Source of the DNA: Anastatus disparis
Lineage: Eukaryota > Arthropoda > Insecta > Hymenoptera > Eupelmidae
Length of the DNA: 64,000 bases
Assembly: GCA_017163975.1 (NCBI GenBank)
Contig: JAFFSR010000096.1
Location: 1-64,000 of the forward strand
Reading direction: 5' to 3'
This document shows positions 1 through 10,610 of the stretch, one piece after another. A model generated the notes under the pieces. That model was not told where the DNA came from. It did no database searches and worked only from the letters and a program-made list of their open reading frames with translations. A program made the position numbers and the translations under genes. How positions within the stretch are numbered: the stretch's first letter is position 1; each line of letters begins with the position of its first letter.

Positions 1-500
1 GACGTCTGTAAGCAATAAGCGATGGAAGTAAACCTCACCGTTGAATGTTTATTTCTTACTAATTTCACATTTTATATCGAATGGGGCCCGATAAACCATT
101 TCTCCTTGTATAAATTTACGTTGTGCATGATTGGTGTTAGCGTATTTACAAATATTTTTTCACGGTGATGATGTTTTAGACTAAAAAACTAATGTCATTA
201 CATTTAAGCCCAGCTTGTACTGTGGAATTGTCGCCATGTTAGTATACTATATATATAGGTTACTTGCTGTGAGTTCCCAACATGATGGACTTCTTTTTTA
301 TGATTTTTACTTTCAAGACAATATATATATATATATATATATATACCACTGCTGTTCCTTGTACTTCTCTATTTTCATTGGCTTTTTCCAGACTTTTTAA
401 TGTCTATATGAGTGGCCATATCTGGGTATTTTTTTATTATTTTGATATTTTTTAGTTTGCCCATAGGACTTTTTATTAATAATTTTATTTGCCCTGAGGG
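1..500. other. No gene seen; AT-rich flank with (TA)n
   Basis: No supported coding signal. The only clear structure is an (AT)n microsatellite at about 319-346. The short open frames here have no recognisable domain and are treated as chance. Confidence 0.6.
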
Positions 501-645
501 ACTTTATAATTGTTTTTTCGCTGATCTCCGGGTTCTATCTCCCAAAAAATTAGAAAAATTTTTCCAGAAATTTTCTGGGGAATCGAACCCGACCACAGTA
601 AAGCGCTGAGCCAAGAGCCTTAACCCCTGCGCTCACCCCGTCCTA
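500..645 (-). mobile_element. tRNA-derived SINE head
   Basis: Read on the minus strand, 645 to 577 looks like a tRNA: it starts GACGGGGTGAGCGCAGGGG (box-A-like) and about 45 bp later carries GGGTTCGATTCCCC, a good Pol III box B. It continues into a non-tRNA body (AGAAAATTTCTGG) toward about 500. This head-plus-body layout is that of a tRNA-derived SINE. A true tRNA gene is unlikely, because no clean cloverleaf with a 7-bp acceptor stem is visible. The 3' end was not located. Confidence 0.6.
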
Positions 646-914
646 TACACTGCTGTTTGCCGTTATTACTCGTTCTCTCTCATTCACTCTGTGCATATGC
701 CACATGTTATCTTCTCTCTCTCTCTCTTTTTTCTATATACGTACGCCTGCTCAGATATACTTTGCGCGCGCAACTTCGTCCTGGTACGTTTGGCTGAATG
801 AGAAAATTATTAAAAACAGAAATCGCAGGTCAGGCCTATATATCTATACTACTAAAAATATATCGCCGCTGTCGGCGCTCGTATAGCTATCGCCATTTTG
901 AAATACGCACAGTA
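645..914. other. No gene seen; (CT)n tract
   Basis: A short (TC)n tract lies near 712-729. Nothing else recognisable. Confidence 0.5.
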
Positions 915-1135
915 TTTTGGTTCCTAAAATTTAGCTAAAATTTAGCTAAATTCAGCTACAAAGTTAGCTAAAATAAACTAAAGTCAGCTAAAATTTTGAT
1001 GAATTTGATTATAATTCTAGCTGAAAGCAAGCTAAAAGTCAGCAAAAAGTTACATATAAGTTAATTAGAGGTTAGCTAAAGTTTTTATTTAAAATTTAGC
1101 TAAAAATCAAGCTAAAATTCAGCAAAATTTATTAG
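915..1135. repeat. Degenerate TTAGCTAAAA minisatellite
   Basis: The word TTAGCTAAAA and variants (TTAGCTAAAT, TCAGCTAAAA, CAAGCTAAAA) recur about every 10-20 bp over 220 bp. It lies just outside the left end of the Polinton. Confidence 0.75.
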
Positions 1136-1409
1136 CATTTGCTAGATGGGGGTTGGCGTGCTGGCGCGCAGGAGAGCTTCCCCTAGTATCATAAAAAATA
1201 ATAAATACATAATTTTTTAGCTGTTTTTGGTATGAAATGTTTATTAGCATTATATTATATACATATTTACAATTAATTATAAGTAAATCCATATATTTAA
1301 TATATATTTTGCGTTTCAATTTTTAAAATTTGAAACTTAAAGTAAATAGGTCTCAACAAGTACGATGCACTGCAAACTTGCCTTTCGGGCGCTACCACCC
1401 CCATGATAA

Positions 1410-2460
1410 TAAAAATATCGATCATGCGCCACTCTCAAAGTTGTGGAAAATGTTTATAAACAAATTAAGATGGAAAAATCGACTTTTTTTTTTTTTCCTC
1501 TGTAATCATGTTGCTTTGAATCTAGAAAATATTTTTACAAAAGTTGTTCAAAATTAAATTTTCTTCAAGACTATGGGGTGCAATTTTCTGAGTTTACATT
1601 TTCTCGGAAATGTTTTTTCCGAGAAAATGGTAATTTCAAATTCAATTTAAGAAGATATTTTTGACTTCAAAATTTGATGAAACTTTGGGAAAAGAAAGAT
1701 TTTTTATTGTCTTTAATCTCTCCAAAGCCGTATCTTTTCTTGTCCGGCAGAAGAGTTACTAGTAATTTGCTTATTAAAAAAGTCAAACATTCAGATTAAT
1801 TACAAGTCAACAAACAGATTACAAAATATATCAACTTGTGAGCATGTAATGATGAATCTGCTATATAAACAATTATAAATTTCATTTTTTATTTTTTGCA
1901 CTATTTTTTAGCTTTTACCGATTTTACAATTTTCAATTCTAATAAATAAATTCATACATTTTGTTAATTTTTTATATATATTAATTTTATGAAATGGAAA
2001 AAAATGTCTCTTTAGACCTTTATTTGAATATTGTTTTAAAGTTTCCTCTATCAATGAAAAGAGTAGCATAGCTTTGACTTTACTAACAATTGCGCCATTG
2101 TTTTTAAACATTTTAATCCTTTTAAGTTTAATAGCCAGTTTATGATATAAATTATATATTGGTAAACAGCATTAATGTATACGAAGTGGTTTTTATATAT
2201 ATCATCGTTTCTAAATTTTGCCACATTATATGTGTGCGAATATCAGTAACAGATTATCTTAACGGCCAGCGCGTAGCTGCACGGTGGTATCTTTTCTTCA
2301 CGCAGACTGGAAAAATTTTACAAGTTAGTAAATTCAAATTGTATATAAAATTACCAAGATCTCTGGTAATTATGATCCGATCTACATGTTTTTATTAATA
2401 TCAGGTAGCACGTGAAAATAATGATAACTTTGATATCCGTAGTAGATAGGCTTAGGCATT
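1410..2460. repeat. Polinton left terminal inverted repeat
   Basis: Sequence from about 1416 (AATATCGATCATGCGCCA) to about 2460 (GTAGTAGATAGGCTTAGGCA) matches in inverted orientation the right-hand block ending near 21055. Easily seen anchors are TTTAATAGCCAGTTTATGAT (about 2129) and its reverse complement near 20297, and CTGGTAATTATGATCCGAT (about 2363) against 20045-20070. The block 1842-2116 is the exception: it matches the right arm in the same orientation. Arms look roughly 80-85% alike by eye. Confidence 0.85.
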
Positions 2461-2489
2461 GGAACCTTGGATTCTAGCATGACGCCATG

Positions 2490-2582
2490 GTGTGCTAGAA
2501 CCCGTACGATTCTAGCTCAGCCCATAGTATTTAGAACCCGTACGATTCTACCACAGCCCAAGTGTTTTAGAATCAGATGTGA
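2490..2582. repeat. 37-bp tandem repeat, 2.5 copies
   Basis: TAGAACCCGTACGATTCTA followed by an AGCTCAGCCCA-type segment occurs twice, preceded and followed by partial copies (GATTCTAGC, TTTAGAATC). It lies just inside the left TIR. Confidence 0.75.
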
Positions 2583-2599
2583 ACTAAGCATGCCTATAG

Positions 2600-3109
2600 C
2601 TTTCTAACTTTTTTTCTACTTTTTTTTTTCTTCCTAAATGGTTTTGTGGAGAGATAGAGATAATTTCATGAGTTTGACATTGTGCCTAGTGCACAGACAG
2701 CCTTATGAATTGGATTATGGTTTGTCACACAGTAACGCATTTGAAAGATGGATTTAATGGGTATCGTATTCATTGATTGTTATCAACGGGAAATTTGAAT
2801 CTTAGCAACCATTTTCGTTGAATTCATTAATAACAAAAAATTTTGATACCATGTAAATGTTCACGGAGTAAGTTTGCAATTTGAGAAGTAATCTAGTCCA
2901 TCAGTGTTCCAAGTTATTCCATGATTATGTTTGAGTCGAATGTTTTCTTCTTGCAATTTGTCAGAGCCTTTTCCATGAAAAAAGGTTTTTTGAATAGATG
3001 AACGATGGGATCACCACTGTCGTTGAGAAGGAATGATTGCTATTTCCTTTGTGAACATATTCACCACCCATTTGCTTTAAAACTAATCATGTCTACCGCA
3101 TATTCCATT
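2600..3109. other. No gene identified inside Polinton
   Basis: Between the left TIR repeats and the major capsid remnant I see no open frame or motif I can support. It could hold the decayed 3' end of the capsid gene. Confidence 0.4.
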
Positions 3110-4525
3110 TCGAAATATTAATTTTTTTACGCAAAAGTGAAGATAATTCAGACAAGCTTCGAACATCTCCACTAATAGGATTGTACGAACGATGCGATCG
3201 TGTAAGATCATGCAATAAGCTGAAGTATTAGCTGGAAAGTCAGTTTGAGACTCAAATTCTAGACGTACATCGACAGGAGCGCTCTTAGAGATTCGTTTTG
3301 TCGTGAACAGTCAATAAATATGAGTGGTTCAAAGTTGATAAACGAGACTTCTGTCAACAATTACCGTGAATCTCTTCCGTAATAGCTTTTCTGAAGCTTA
3401 GCAACATATCATAGAGAATAGCAAACTGATTCTTAGATATGTCAAGATTGAGATTGTTGTACGGATAATATTGCAATCCAAGAAAATCTCACATTACTAA
3501 TATTACAGTGGTCAAAGCGACTGGCATTTTTAGTTTTTGATCCTTTTTTTCCCGATTGTAATTCAAGAATCACGAAACGTGGTTTCTCCAATTGATTTGA
3601 AGTTTTACTGTCCAGACGTGTTTATTTGTTGTTGGAAGAAGAGGATATTCAAATAACTCCCAAGAACGAAAACTCGCATAGAAATAGGATTATCTTTGCC
3701 AATGAAACTTAACAGCTGGATTTTTTGTTTATTTGATGCAATAACATATGGCATTAACTTACTCTATCTTTGATATTTTTATTTGATAAGTTTCCATATG
3801 TGGTTACATTGTTGGCTAAAGTACCTTCCTGTATTATAGCATTTAGATCATTTCTTGATCTTTAGAGAATGAGTTCATGCTTCATATTAACAACATTTTC
3901 TTGTAATCTTACTGCGAAGCCTAAAATCATACTTTAGAGGGATAGAAACGTCAAAATTTCGCACGATCATCTACAATTGTTTTGTTTGCTTCTTCAACAC
4001 CAAGCCAGCCTGCATTTTCTAAATGTTAGAGTCTGATTTGGATTAAATGAAGTGCATCCCTTCATGAGACTACTCAGACTAACATTTTTACTTTTATCTA
4101 TCTTTACAGCATTGTCCATATCGAATTTCATCAAACAGATGACAAATTTAATTGTTAACGAAATTAGTTTTAGCTAGTGGCTTGTCCATCTCGTTTTTTG
4201 TAATTTTCACATACATGGATGTAACTACATGATGGTAAGAGGTATAAATCTTGATGCTGAATAGAAACTATGGATTTCATCACTGTTATTGAAACTTAAT
4301 GTGGAGTATGGTTGATGTGCGTGAACCTCCTATGAGCAATAGACTCACTCGAATGCGACACCTGATTGAATGCTTAGAATTTCGTCCATTTTTCTGAAAG
4401 CAGCAGAGAATGATACAATTTATCTTTTTCCACGTACTTTGAGACCTATGCTTTGAGAAACTGGATGCTCTTCCGTCGTAACGGTTTGAGTACCTTTGGA
4501 CGACTGATGGTGGGGTTGACATGAT
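3110..4525 (-). pseudogene. Polinton major capsid protein remnant
   Basis: No long frame survives, but conceptual translation of the minus strand gives short blocks in different frames that read like the C-terminal part of a Polinton double-jelly-roll major capsid protein. For example LDISKNQFAILYDMLLSFRK is readable around 3455-3395, and further blocks resume toward 3120. The upstream part near 4522 starts an MSTPPSVVQRYSNRYDG-like frame. Its position directly downstream of the minor capsid and protease genes, on the same strand, fits a capsid module. Numerous frameshifts and stops make it non-functional. The family call rests on recognising fragments by eye. Confidence 0.55.
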
Positions 4526-4559
4526 GGCGACTTATATGCAATACTTCTTGAATTATAAA

Positions 4560-5240
4560 CGATTCCAATTATACAGATTTTATGTGAAGTCTAACTGTAG
4601 TTCTCTCCTGAAATTACTAAATTTCCGTCTTGATCAACAATTCGGATTTGAAGATGATCTATACTTTTAACATTGAGTGGTAAATATATGACTTGCGATG
4701 GAACTTACATGATTTTATATCCTGGAGGAACTTTTGGGAAAAACTCATGGATCGTGTGAACTTTTTTTGTTGTTGATGGGCACTTGTAGTAATATTACAC
4801 TCTACTCTGAGTGCGTTTATTTTCAATATCTTCACAGGTAAATCAGAGCTGTGATGAGTGTCTTCATGAAGAACGCGACGAGTGAAACCGAGAAGACTGG
4901 CCTATTGAATCCGGAGGTCTAAGATTTATCTCATGGCTGACAATTTCACTTCTGAGGAGTATTGTTGTTAGCTTTGAGGAAAATTCGATCCCTTTAGATT
5001 TCAAATCTTTTTGCAAAAATTGATTAATAGCATCAATTTCATAACTCATAAGTAGGAATAAATAATCTTCTCTCCGTTTATATGAAGTTTATTATTCGAA
5101 TCGTCAACATTGGGAATCGAGTTGAATGTTAAAGTTCAACTAAACCCAAAAACAAAATTCTTATGCTGTGGTAGTTCTATTGAAGGAAAATATTGCGCTT
5201 CTAAGATAGAAGATTTGCCTGAAAGACTCAAAGTGAAACT
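4560..5240 (-). pseudogene. Polinton minor capsid (penton-like) protein, broken
   Basis: The likely start is the ATG near 5236 (MEDSFTLSLSGKSSILEAQY). A middle piece at 5049-4864 reads EIDAINQFLQKDLKSKGIEF and ends PPDSIGQ, and a third piece in another frame (about 4750-4590) reads PPGYKI, SQVIYLPLNVKSIDHLQ and DQDGNL. Together these span about 220 codons, the usual size of the single-jelly-roll minor capsid protein of Polintons. At least two frameshifts and several stops separate the pieces. The gene begins about 50 bp after the protease stop, on the same strand. Confidence 0.65.
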
Positions 5241-5291
5241 ATCTTCCATGACTGTTTGAAAGAATGATCCTGCTTGTCTCAAACTTCTTCT

Positions 5292-5922
5292 TTATAGTCT
5301 TTCACACAAGAATTGAAGACAAAGATGTCCACAAATAAATGAGTCAAAAATTTTGATATCTTTATAGTTGTATTTCACTTCTTTTCACGTTAAAATATAA
5401 CATGAGATCTATAGGGGGTTTAAGATCACCAAAACTATCAAAATAAATCACCTCAGAACCTCGTTTTCGATAACATACCCAGTGAGTGCCTTTGTTTTGA
5501 AAATCATCTAAGTTAACTATAGCAGATTCGTTATGCCATGGGCCATCAGAAGGTAGATTATTTCTCATGAAAACATCTCGAAAATATGGGATTTTCATCA
5601 TACGAGCATACTTTATAAGATCATAGTCAGTCAGTGCACGATTTGGCAAAGTTAAATCGAAGTTTTTTTTTTTTTTAACTTGACCATTACCGATGTGAGG
5701 TTTCATAAATAATCCCATTCCAGTTTTATATGGTTTAAGATAGAGACCTTTTCCTAGAGCAATAGCTTCCATAGTTTTATTATGTCTCTTGCTTTCTTCA
5801 TAATTTTTCTGTGCAGCTTTAGCCTCATTTACTGCTTTAGCTATTCCAGCAGCTCCTCCAGCCAGAGCACCAGTTGCACTTAGTGCTGCGAACAATGGTA
5901 TGAGAAAAGGACAGAGCGCCAC
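5292..5922 (-). pseudogene. PRO: Adenain-like cysteine protease, frameshifted before Cys
   Basis: A 186-codon frame (5922-5362) has a hydrophobic, Gly/Ala-rich start (LIPLFAALSATGALAGGAAG), a KKKK linker, and then the C48/adenovirus-type protease signature: catalytic His in GTHWVCY (about residue 147) and acidic residue in YFDSFG (about residue 162). The frame stops at 5362 before the nucleophile. In the next frame the DNA still encodes CGHLCLQFL at about 5330-5304, the expected catalytic Cys block, with a stop at 5294-5292. One indel near 5365-5375 therefore splits His-Asp from Cys. In adenoviruses and Polintons this enzyme matures capsid proteins. The frame is probably the continuation of the phospholipase-like gene upstream. 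Confidence 0.85.
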
Positions 5923-5934
5923 CTATTTTTGATG

Positions 5935-6438
5935 GAACAGGTAGAATACGTTGAATGATAATTTTTTCCCACCGCCAACAATCTTGAGAGCTTCACGTGC
6001 ACCTTTTAAAGCGGACTGTATAACTTTGCGAGAATGTTTACTTGGTTTTAATGATTTTTACTTGCAGTTACTAATTTACTCAATTTTACACCCATTCCTG
6101 TCTTTCCTTTTAATTTCATAGCATTTGCAACAACAAAAGCAGTTGCTTTTTCGCTAAGACTTGACATTTTGGCTCTAACACGCTGCCTGCTTTATCAGCG
6201 AGCTTCATGTCAGCTACTTTTCGATTAGCATTTTTATCAGAATAAGATATGTCATGTTCTTTACATGCTTGATCAAGTGGGTTGATACCTGCATCACCTC
6301 TTTTAGACGCCTTTTCAGTTTTGTTCCGGGACCACAATATTGATATCCAGAAATATGCATTTCAATAGGTAAGTTATTGATTACTTTATCAAGTAACCCT
6401 TTACCCTTAGGGTGCTTCTGTGATTTGTGTACGAGCAT
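5935..6438 (-). pseudogene. Phospholipase A2-like domain (parvoviral vPLA2 type)
   Basis: From the ATG at 6438 the first frame reads SGYQYCGPGTKL, a YxGPG-like calcium-binding loop. After a frameshift near 6310-6330 the next frame reads GINPLDQACKEHDISYS, which holds the HDxxY catalytic motif of PLA2-like domains. Downstream the minus strand keeps coding potential (MKLKGKTGMGVKLSKLVTAS near 6115-6056, ALKGAREALKIVGGG near 6010-5970) and leads directly into the hydrophobic start of the protease frame. I infer one original gene: PLA2, basic linker, hydrophobic segment, protease. PLA2 domains in parvovirus capsids help membrane escape; a similar entry role here is inference. Confidence 0.75.
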
Positions 6439-6533
6439 CTCTCTTCAGTGCTGATTTACAACTGATGATCAAAATATAAACAAGCTTTTATATTTTGAAA
6501 GGTCAATCTTAGATTTGACTTTGTTACGTAAAC

Positions 6534-7215
6534 ATGGATTTTACTGAGCAGAACGTCAAACTTCCCGTCGCCAACTTTGATTTTGAGAAAACGAAAAGAA
6601 AAAAGCGACATGGGAGTTACTTCCTGAGATAATATACGAGCAGTATTCTGTGGCCCATCAAACTGTGGAAAAACTAATAGTTTATTGGCTCTAATTACAA
6701 CCCCTAATGGTCTTAGATTTGAAAATTTGTATGTATGCCCAAATCCTTAAATCAACCGAAATATCAATTTCTTCAAAAAGTTTTAGAGCCAATTGAAGTT
6801 ATATCATATCTACCGTTCAGTGAACATGCATCTGTAGTGTCTCCAGATGAAGCCCTACCAAATTCAATTATAATTTTTTGACGTGTGGCTTGTGAGAAGC
6901 AGGATAACGTCAGAGCTTTTCTGTATGGGAGACACAAAGTGTAGATAGCTTTTATCTATGTCAGTCATATGCTCATATACCGAAACATCTCATCAGGGAC
7001 AATATTAATTTGATGGTAATTTATCGTCAAGATGATGTTAATCTTAAACATATCTATGAAAACCATGTGAATACTGACTTAACTTTAAATGAATTTCTGA
7101 AATCTTTGTACTGAATGCTGGAAGAATGATAAGTATGGATTTGTTGTTATTGACAAAGATAGAGCAATGAATGATGGTAGATAGAAAAGAAGGATTTGAC
7201 TGTTTTGCCATTAAA
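6534..7215 (+). pseudogene. ATP: Polinton packaging ATPase (FtsK/HerA-like), broken
   Basis: ATG at 6534 opens MDFTEQNVKLPVANFDFEK. After frame changes, 6652-6675 encodes GPSNCGKT, a Walker A P-loop. Further blocks include LRFENLYVCP (about 6707-6740), RDNINLMVIYRQDDVNLKHI (about 6995-7055) and a FVVIDKD-like Walker-B-type segment near 7138-7165. Order and spacing fit the A32-like genome-packaging ATPase carried by Polintons, about 230 codons. At least four frame breaks. It is transcribed divergently from the PLA2/protease gene, with the shared upstream region at 6439-6533. Confidence 0.8.
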
Positions 7216-7270
7216 AGGAAGTATAAATCTTAATCTTTGCAGTCTCGATTGTAGACAGCATCTTGTCAGC

Positions 7271-8258
7271 ATGCCTGACTTTAAGAAAGAAAAAATGTTT
7301 TAGCGAGCTCCCACGAGCACGTGAGGCTAGTTAAAAAAAATACTCTTTATTAAAAAGGAGAGATGATTTTGAAAAGGTTATTGGTGATACTTTAAAACCA
7401 GTTATTACACCACTTGAAAAAAGCTGTCGATTCGACAACTGAAAGTGTGTCACGTTCTAATCACATTTCAGCTATAGACAGTAACAGAAAATCGGCAAAA
7501 AAAGATTGAGATGCGACGAATCAAGTTATATTTTAAACGATATTAATGACTCGGGTTCTGCGTTTGATAATAAGTGCTTCTTCTAATGGCGATGATTTTT
7601 CTCCGATAAATAGCACAATGATGAATTCATCATTCAATTCTGCAAATTCATCATTCAAATCTATATTCACCATTTGTACCTGCGCATAAAGAAACTGAAC
7701 CGACAGACTTTTTATCAATGCTAAATGGAAGCCGCAGCAAAATCGATACATATACGGAGGAGAAAAGTCAGTGGGGTATACATGATGGGTGATTCACAAA
7801 TTCAATTTGATGATAAACTAATAAAAGTGAAAGATTTAAGTTTTCCTAAAAGCAGTGGTCTAATGGAATTGCTTTTCAAAAAAGAACCAGATGATAATCT
7901 TTTAAGTACAACAGATCCTAAGAACTATCGCATTATCCTGGAAGCAACAAATGCCCACAGAAAAAGACATAGCAAAAGTGAGAATATACGCTCTTCGAAG
8001 AGTAGAAAATATTCAAAAATCATAGCACCAATGTTCCGCAGTGATCGCGTAGAATATCTACCAGCGGAGGGTCTCATACCTAAATATAAAATAGCAAAAA
8101 GAATACTTCCATAGATCTAGTCTACTGGGATGATCCGAATGAGCTTGTCGAAAGACTGCGATTATTAATAGCCGAACGATCTGCTGGAAATAATAATCAC
8201 AACAATGAAATCCAATCAATCATAGAGGAACTACGTGAAGCTGGGCATATATATTGAC
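7271..8258 (+). pseudogene. Polinton DUF8207-like conserved protein, broken
   Basis: A start at 7271 (MPDFKKEKMF) is followed in another frame by DTLKPVITPLEKAVDST. The best preserved piece is the open frame to 8114: MGDSQIQFDDKLIKVKDLSF, SSGLMELLFKKEPD, TDPKNYRIILEATNAHRKRH and YSKIIAPMF. After the stop at 8114 coding resumes in another frame (VYWDDPNELVERLRLLIAER, about 8124-8185; SIIEELREAGHIY, about 8215-8257). I recognise the pattern as the DUF8207-type protein common beside integrases in arthropod Polintons. Its function is unknown. It sits between the ATPase and the coiled-coil gene on the same strand. Confidence 0.7.
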
Positions 8259-8290
8259 GTACACAATTTTCAAATCAACAGTAGTAACAC

Positions 8291-8680
8291 CATGAGTCTC
8301 GATGTGTTTGGAAGAAAACTTGAGGGCTCGCAAGTGAGTCGTGTCCTCGAGGTATTGGATTTAATGTTACATCAGATGGTCATTTTGATTTAGAAAATAA
8401 GCGGCTTTGCAATATTGGAGAGGCTAATGATTCAAATGATGCCATTAGTTTGAATTCACTAAATAATATCCTACAGAAAGAAGTTGATTACTTATCTTCC
8501 AAAATTATAGAAGTTGCTAAAGCTATACAAGAATATGAGAACAAAGTTGAAATATATAAAGCAGAAATAGACGAAAAATTAACTTATGTCTATGATATGA
8601 CTCAACGAAATTTTGCAGGTATTGAATATATAATTAAAGAAATGAATAGACGATCGGATATTGCTAAAGTTGAAGTTTAA
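8291..8680 (+). pseudogene. Small coiled-coil protein, Polinton-associated
   Basis: ATG at 8293 gives MSLDVFGRKLEGSQV. After one frame change the strand is open to 8680: GFNVTSDGHFDLENKRLCNI, then NSLNNILQKEVDYLSSKIIE and a long charged helix (KAIQEYENKVEIYKAEIDEK) with heptad spacing. The DGxxDxxNKRLCNI box recurs in uncharacterised insect Polinton proteins as I remember them. A structural role (spike or fibre-like) is only a guess from the short globular head plus coiled coil. It ends 3 bp before the integrase leader (ATG near 8682). Confidence 0.55.
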
Positions 8681-8681
8681 G

Positions 8682-9600
8682 ATGGAACGTCAAAGAGTAG
8701 TTGAAGAGCTACAAGCCAGCACGTCGAAGGTACAAGCGAAGAAAATATGACATACGTGGATTAGATGAGACTCTGGCAAGCTGACCTTGTAGAAATGATA
8801 CCCTATTTTAAGGAAAACAAAGGTTTTCGCTACTTACTAACTGTCATAGATATATTTTCAAAGTATGCATGGGCTGTACCAGTCAAATCGAAGAGTGGCA
8901 ATGATGTTACTCTAGCTATGAAGTCAATATTAAAACAAGGACGGGTGCCATCGAATTTACAAACTGACCAAGGAAAAGAATTCTACAATTCAAACTTTCA
9001 GAATCTTATGAAAAAGTACAAGATAAATCACTACTCTTCACATAGTAATCTTCATGCAAGCATATGTGAGCGCTTTAATAGAACTTTAAAAAATGCAATG
9101 TGGTTAGAATTCAGCAAACAAGGAAGTTATAAATGGTTGGATATTCTGCCTGAGTTAGTGGAAAGCATACAATTCAAGAAAACATCGGACAATAGGAATC
9201 GGGCCTGAAAACGTTACGAAGATAAATGAAAAAGAAGTCAAGAAAAATTACCCAACTGAAGAAAGACCTGTAAAAAACCAAAATTCAAAGTAGGAGATAA
9301 AGTGCGAATAAGTAAGATAAAACAAGTTTTTTGAAAAAGGCTATACACCAAATTGGTCTACTGGAAATTTTCACAATAACAAGAGTTGTAAAAACCAATC
9401 CCATAACTTACCACGTCAAAGATTATTATGATGAACCAGTCTCCAGAGGCTTTTATGAAACGGAAATTCAAAAGACTATGTATCCAGAAATTTATTTAGT
9501 AGAAAAAGTTTTAAAGAAAAGTGGTAAACGTGTATATGTTAAGTGGTTAGGTCTAAGTAACAAGCATAATAGTTGGATAGATAAAAATGAGATTGTTTGA
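8682..9600 (+). pseudogene. INT: Retroviral-type integrase with C-terminal chromodomain
   Basis: The main open piece, 8765-9208, carries the rve core: first Asp in LWQADLVEM (residue 7), second Asp in QTDQGKEF (about residue 68) and Glu in CERFNRTLK (about residue 102), a D,D-33-E arrangement with an intact triad. The N-terminal zinc-binding region is degraded in 8682-8764. After 9208 the frame shifts (GPENVTKINEKEVKKNYPTE region, 9200-9270), and 9331-9600 encodes a linker plus chromodomain: YLVEKVLKKSGKRVYVKWLG and HNSWIDKNEI. Polinton integrases have exactly this rve-chromo layout; the chromodomain is thought to direct insertion to chromatin marks. At least three frameshifts inactivate it. 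Confidence 0.92.
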
Positions 9601-9603
9601 AAA

Positions 9604-9835
9604 AATTAAAATGTATTTTTAAATATAATAATGTAATAAATAAAAAAAATTTAATTGTATTTTGTTATATTATTTAGATATATTTAAATAAAATATTGTA
9701 ATATAATTATAACTATAGGTGGTGATGATAAATAAAAAAAACAAATGTATAATGTTAATATATTTTTATTTATTTATGTATTATTATGTACAAGTTACAA
9801 TAAATAGTTTTAAAATCATTTCGTAGATATATATT
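9604..9835. other. AT-rich spacer between convergent genes
   Basis: Very AT-rich sequence between the plus-strand integrase and the minus-strand small gene. AATAAA-like words at 9635 and 9687 could serve the integrase. No gene. Confidence 0.5.
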
Positions 9836-10134
9836 TTATACCCAATCGAATTTGAAAGAAGTTCCTCCAAATACATTGCAAACCAAACGTAGTTTGTTTG
9901 CTTCATCGCAGAGTTTGTAAAAAAATTCTTCATCTTTTAGAATTGCTGATGAAATCTTCTCTGGTAGAAATACTTGAAAACTTTGCTCGAATTCTGCTAC
10001 AATCTTGACACCATATCGTGTCTTCACCTCTTTAAGTGCTGTCACCATGTACTGGTGATCTTTTTCCAAGTCTGTAACTTTTTCCTTGGCAAGAAGTCGC
10101 TTCCAGCAATCTTATTAAGTGTTGATAAATCCAT
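9836..10134 (-). pseudogene. Small conserved Polinton-associated protein
   Basis: The open piece 10069-9836 reads HQYMVTALKEVKTRYGVKIV, EFEQSFQVFLPEKIS and ANKLRLVCNVFGGTSFKF. The probable ATG is at 10134 (MDLSTLNKIAGS), one frame off, so one indel lies between 10115 and 10075. The protein would be about 98 residues, beta-rich, with a YGxKIVAEF...FQVFLP pattern that I associate with small proteins in insect Polintons. A nucleic-acid-binding OB-type fold is possible but unproven. ATG follows one base after a good splice acceptor (TTGATTCCAG), so a 5' intron (10136-10228) is likely. Confidence 0.55.
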
Positions 10135-10135
10135 T

Positions 10136-10228
10136 CTGGAATCAAAAATAAAAAAGTAAAAATTAAAATTTCTGTTAAAGATGATATTTTATTAGAAAAA
10201 AAAAAAAAAAATTATACTGTAAACTTAC
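10136..10228 (-). other. Candidate spliceosomal intron, 93 bp
   Basis: On the minus strand GTAAGT (10228-10223) and TTTTTGATTCCAG (ending 10136) bound an AT-rich 93-bp segment with a pyrimidine-leaning 3' part. The acceptor lies one base before the ATG of the small gene. The upstream exon is not clearly defined. Confidence 0.45.
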
Positions 10229-10239
10229 ATGATTAGTTA

Positions 10240-10610
10240 GTTGACTTTGGTTTCTTTGTAGGAGGTTGATCGTTCTCAAGCTCTTTCGATTACTTGAATG
10301 TGCTCCTCATCGTGCTCCCGTCCCTTGATATAGCCCATACCCCACCTCGATTTCTGCCCTTTCCATCGCCACTTGCAATAAATCCCTTCTCTCACCTTCT
10401 TCGGGAACTTATCTCCTCCATTGATGGATCCCAGTCATGCATGAACTCCTCTAATACGTCATACTCAATAATGATTTGCTCACCTTGGTTGCCATGAAGT
10501 GTCACCCCCACTCGTGCTGCACTATTTTCATTGGATGGTTCATCCCCTCTCTCAATTCCCCCTCTCTGCTATGCTCTGTAACATCCATCCCCACTCGCGT
10601 TACTCTATTT
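10240..10610 (-). other. Region downstream of polymerase with ~86-bp duplication
   Basis: An imperfect tandem duplication is visible: CCCCCACTCGTGCTGCAC at about 10503 and CCCCACTCGCGTTACTCT at about 10590, each followed by TATTTTxATTGGAT. The minus strand has a short plausible frame between them (VTLHGNQGEQIIIEYDVLEE, about 10500-10440) that may be the degraded C-terminus of the polymerase or the first exon of the small gene. Confidence 0.4.
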
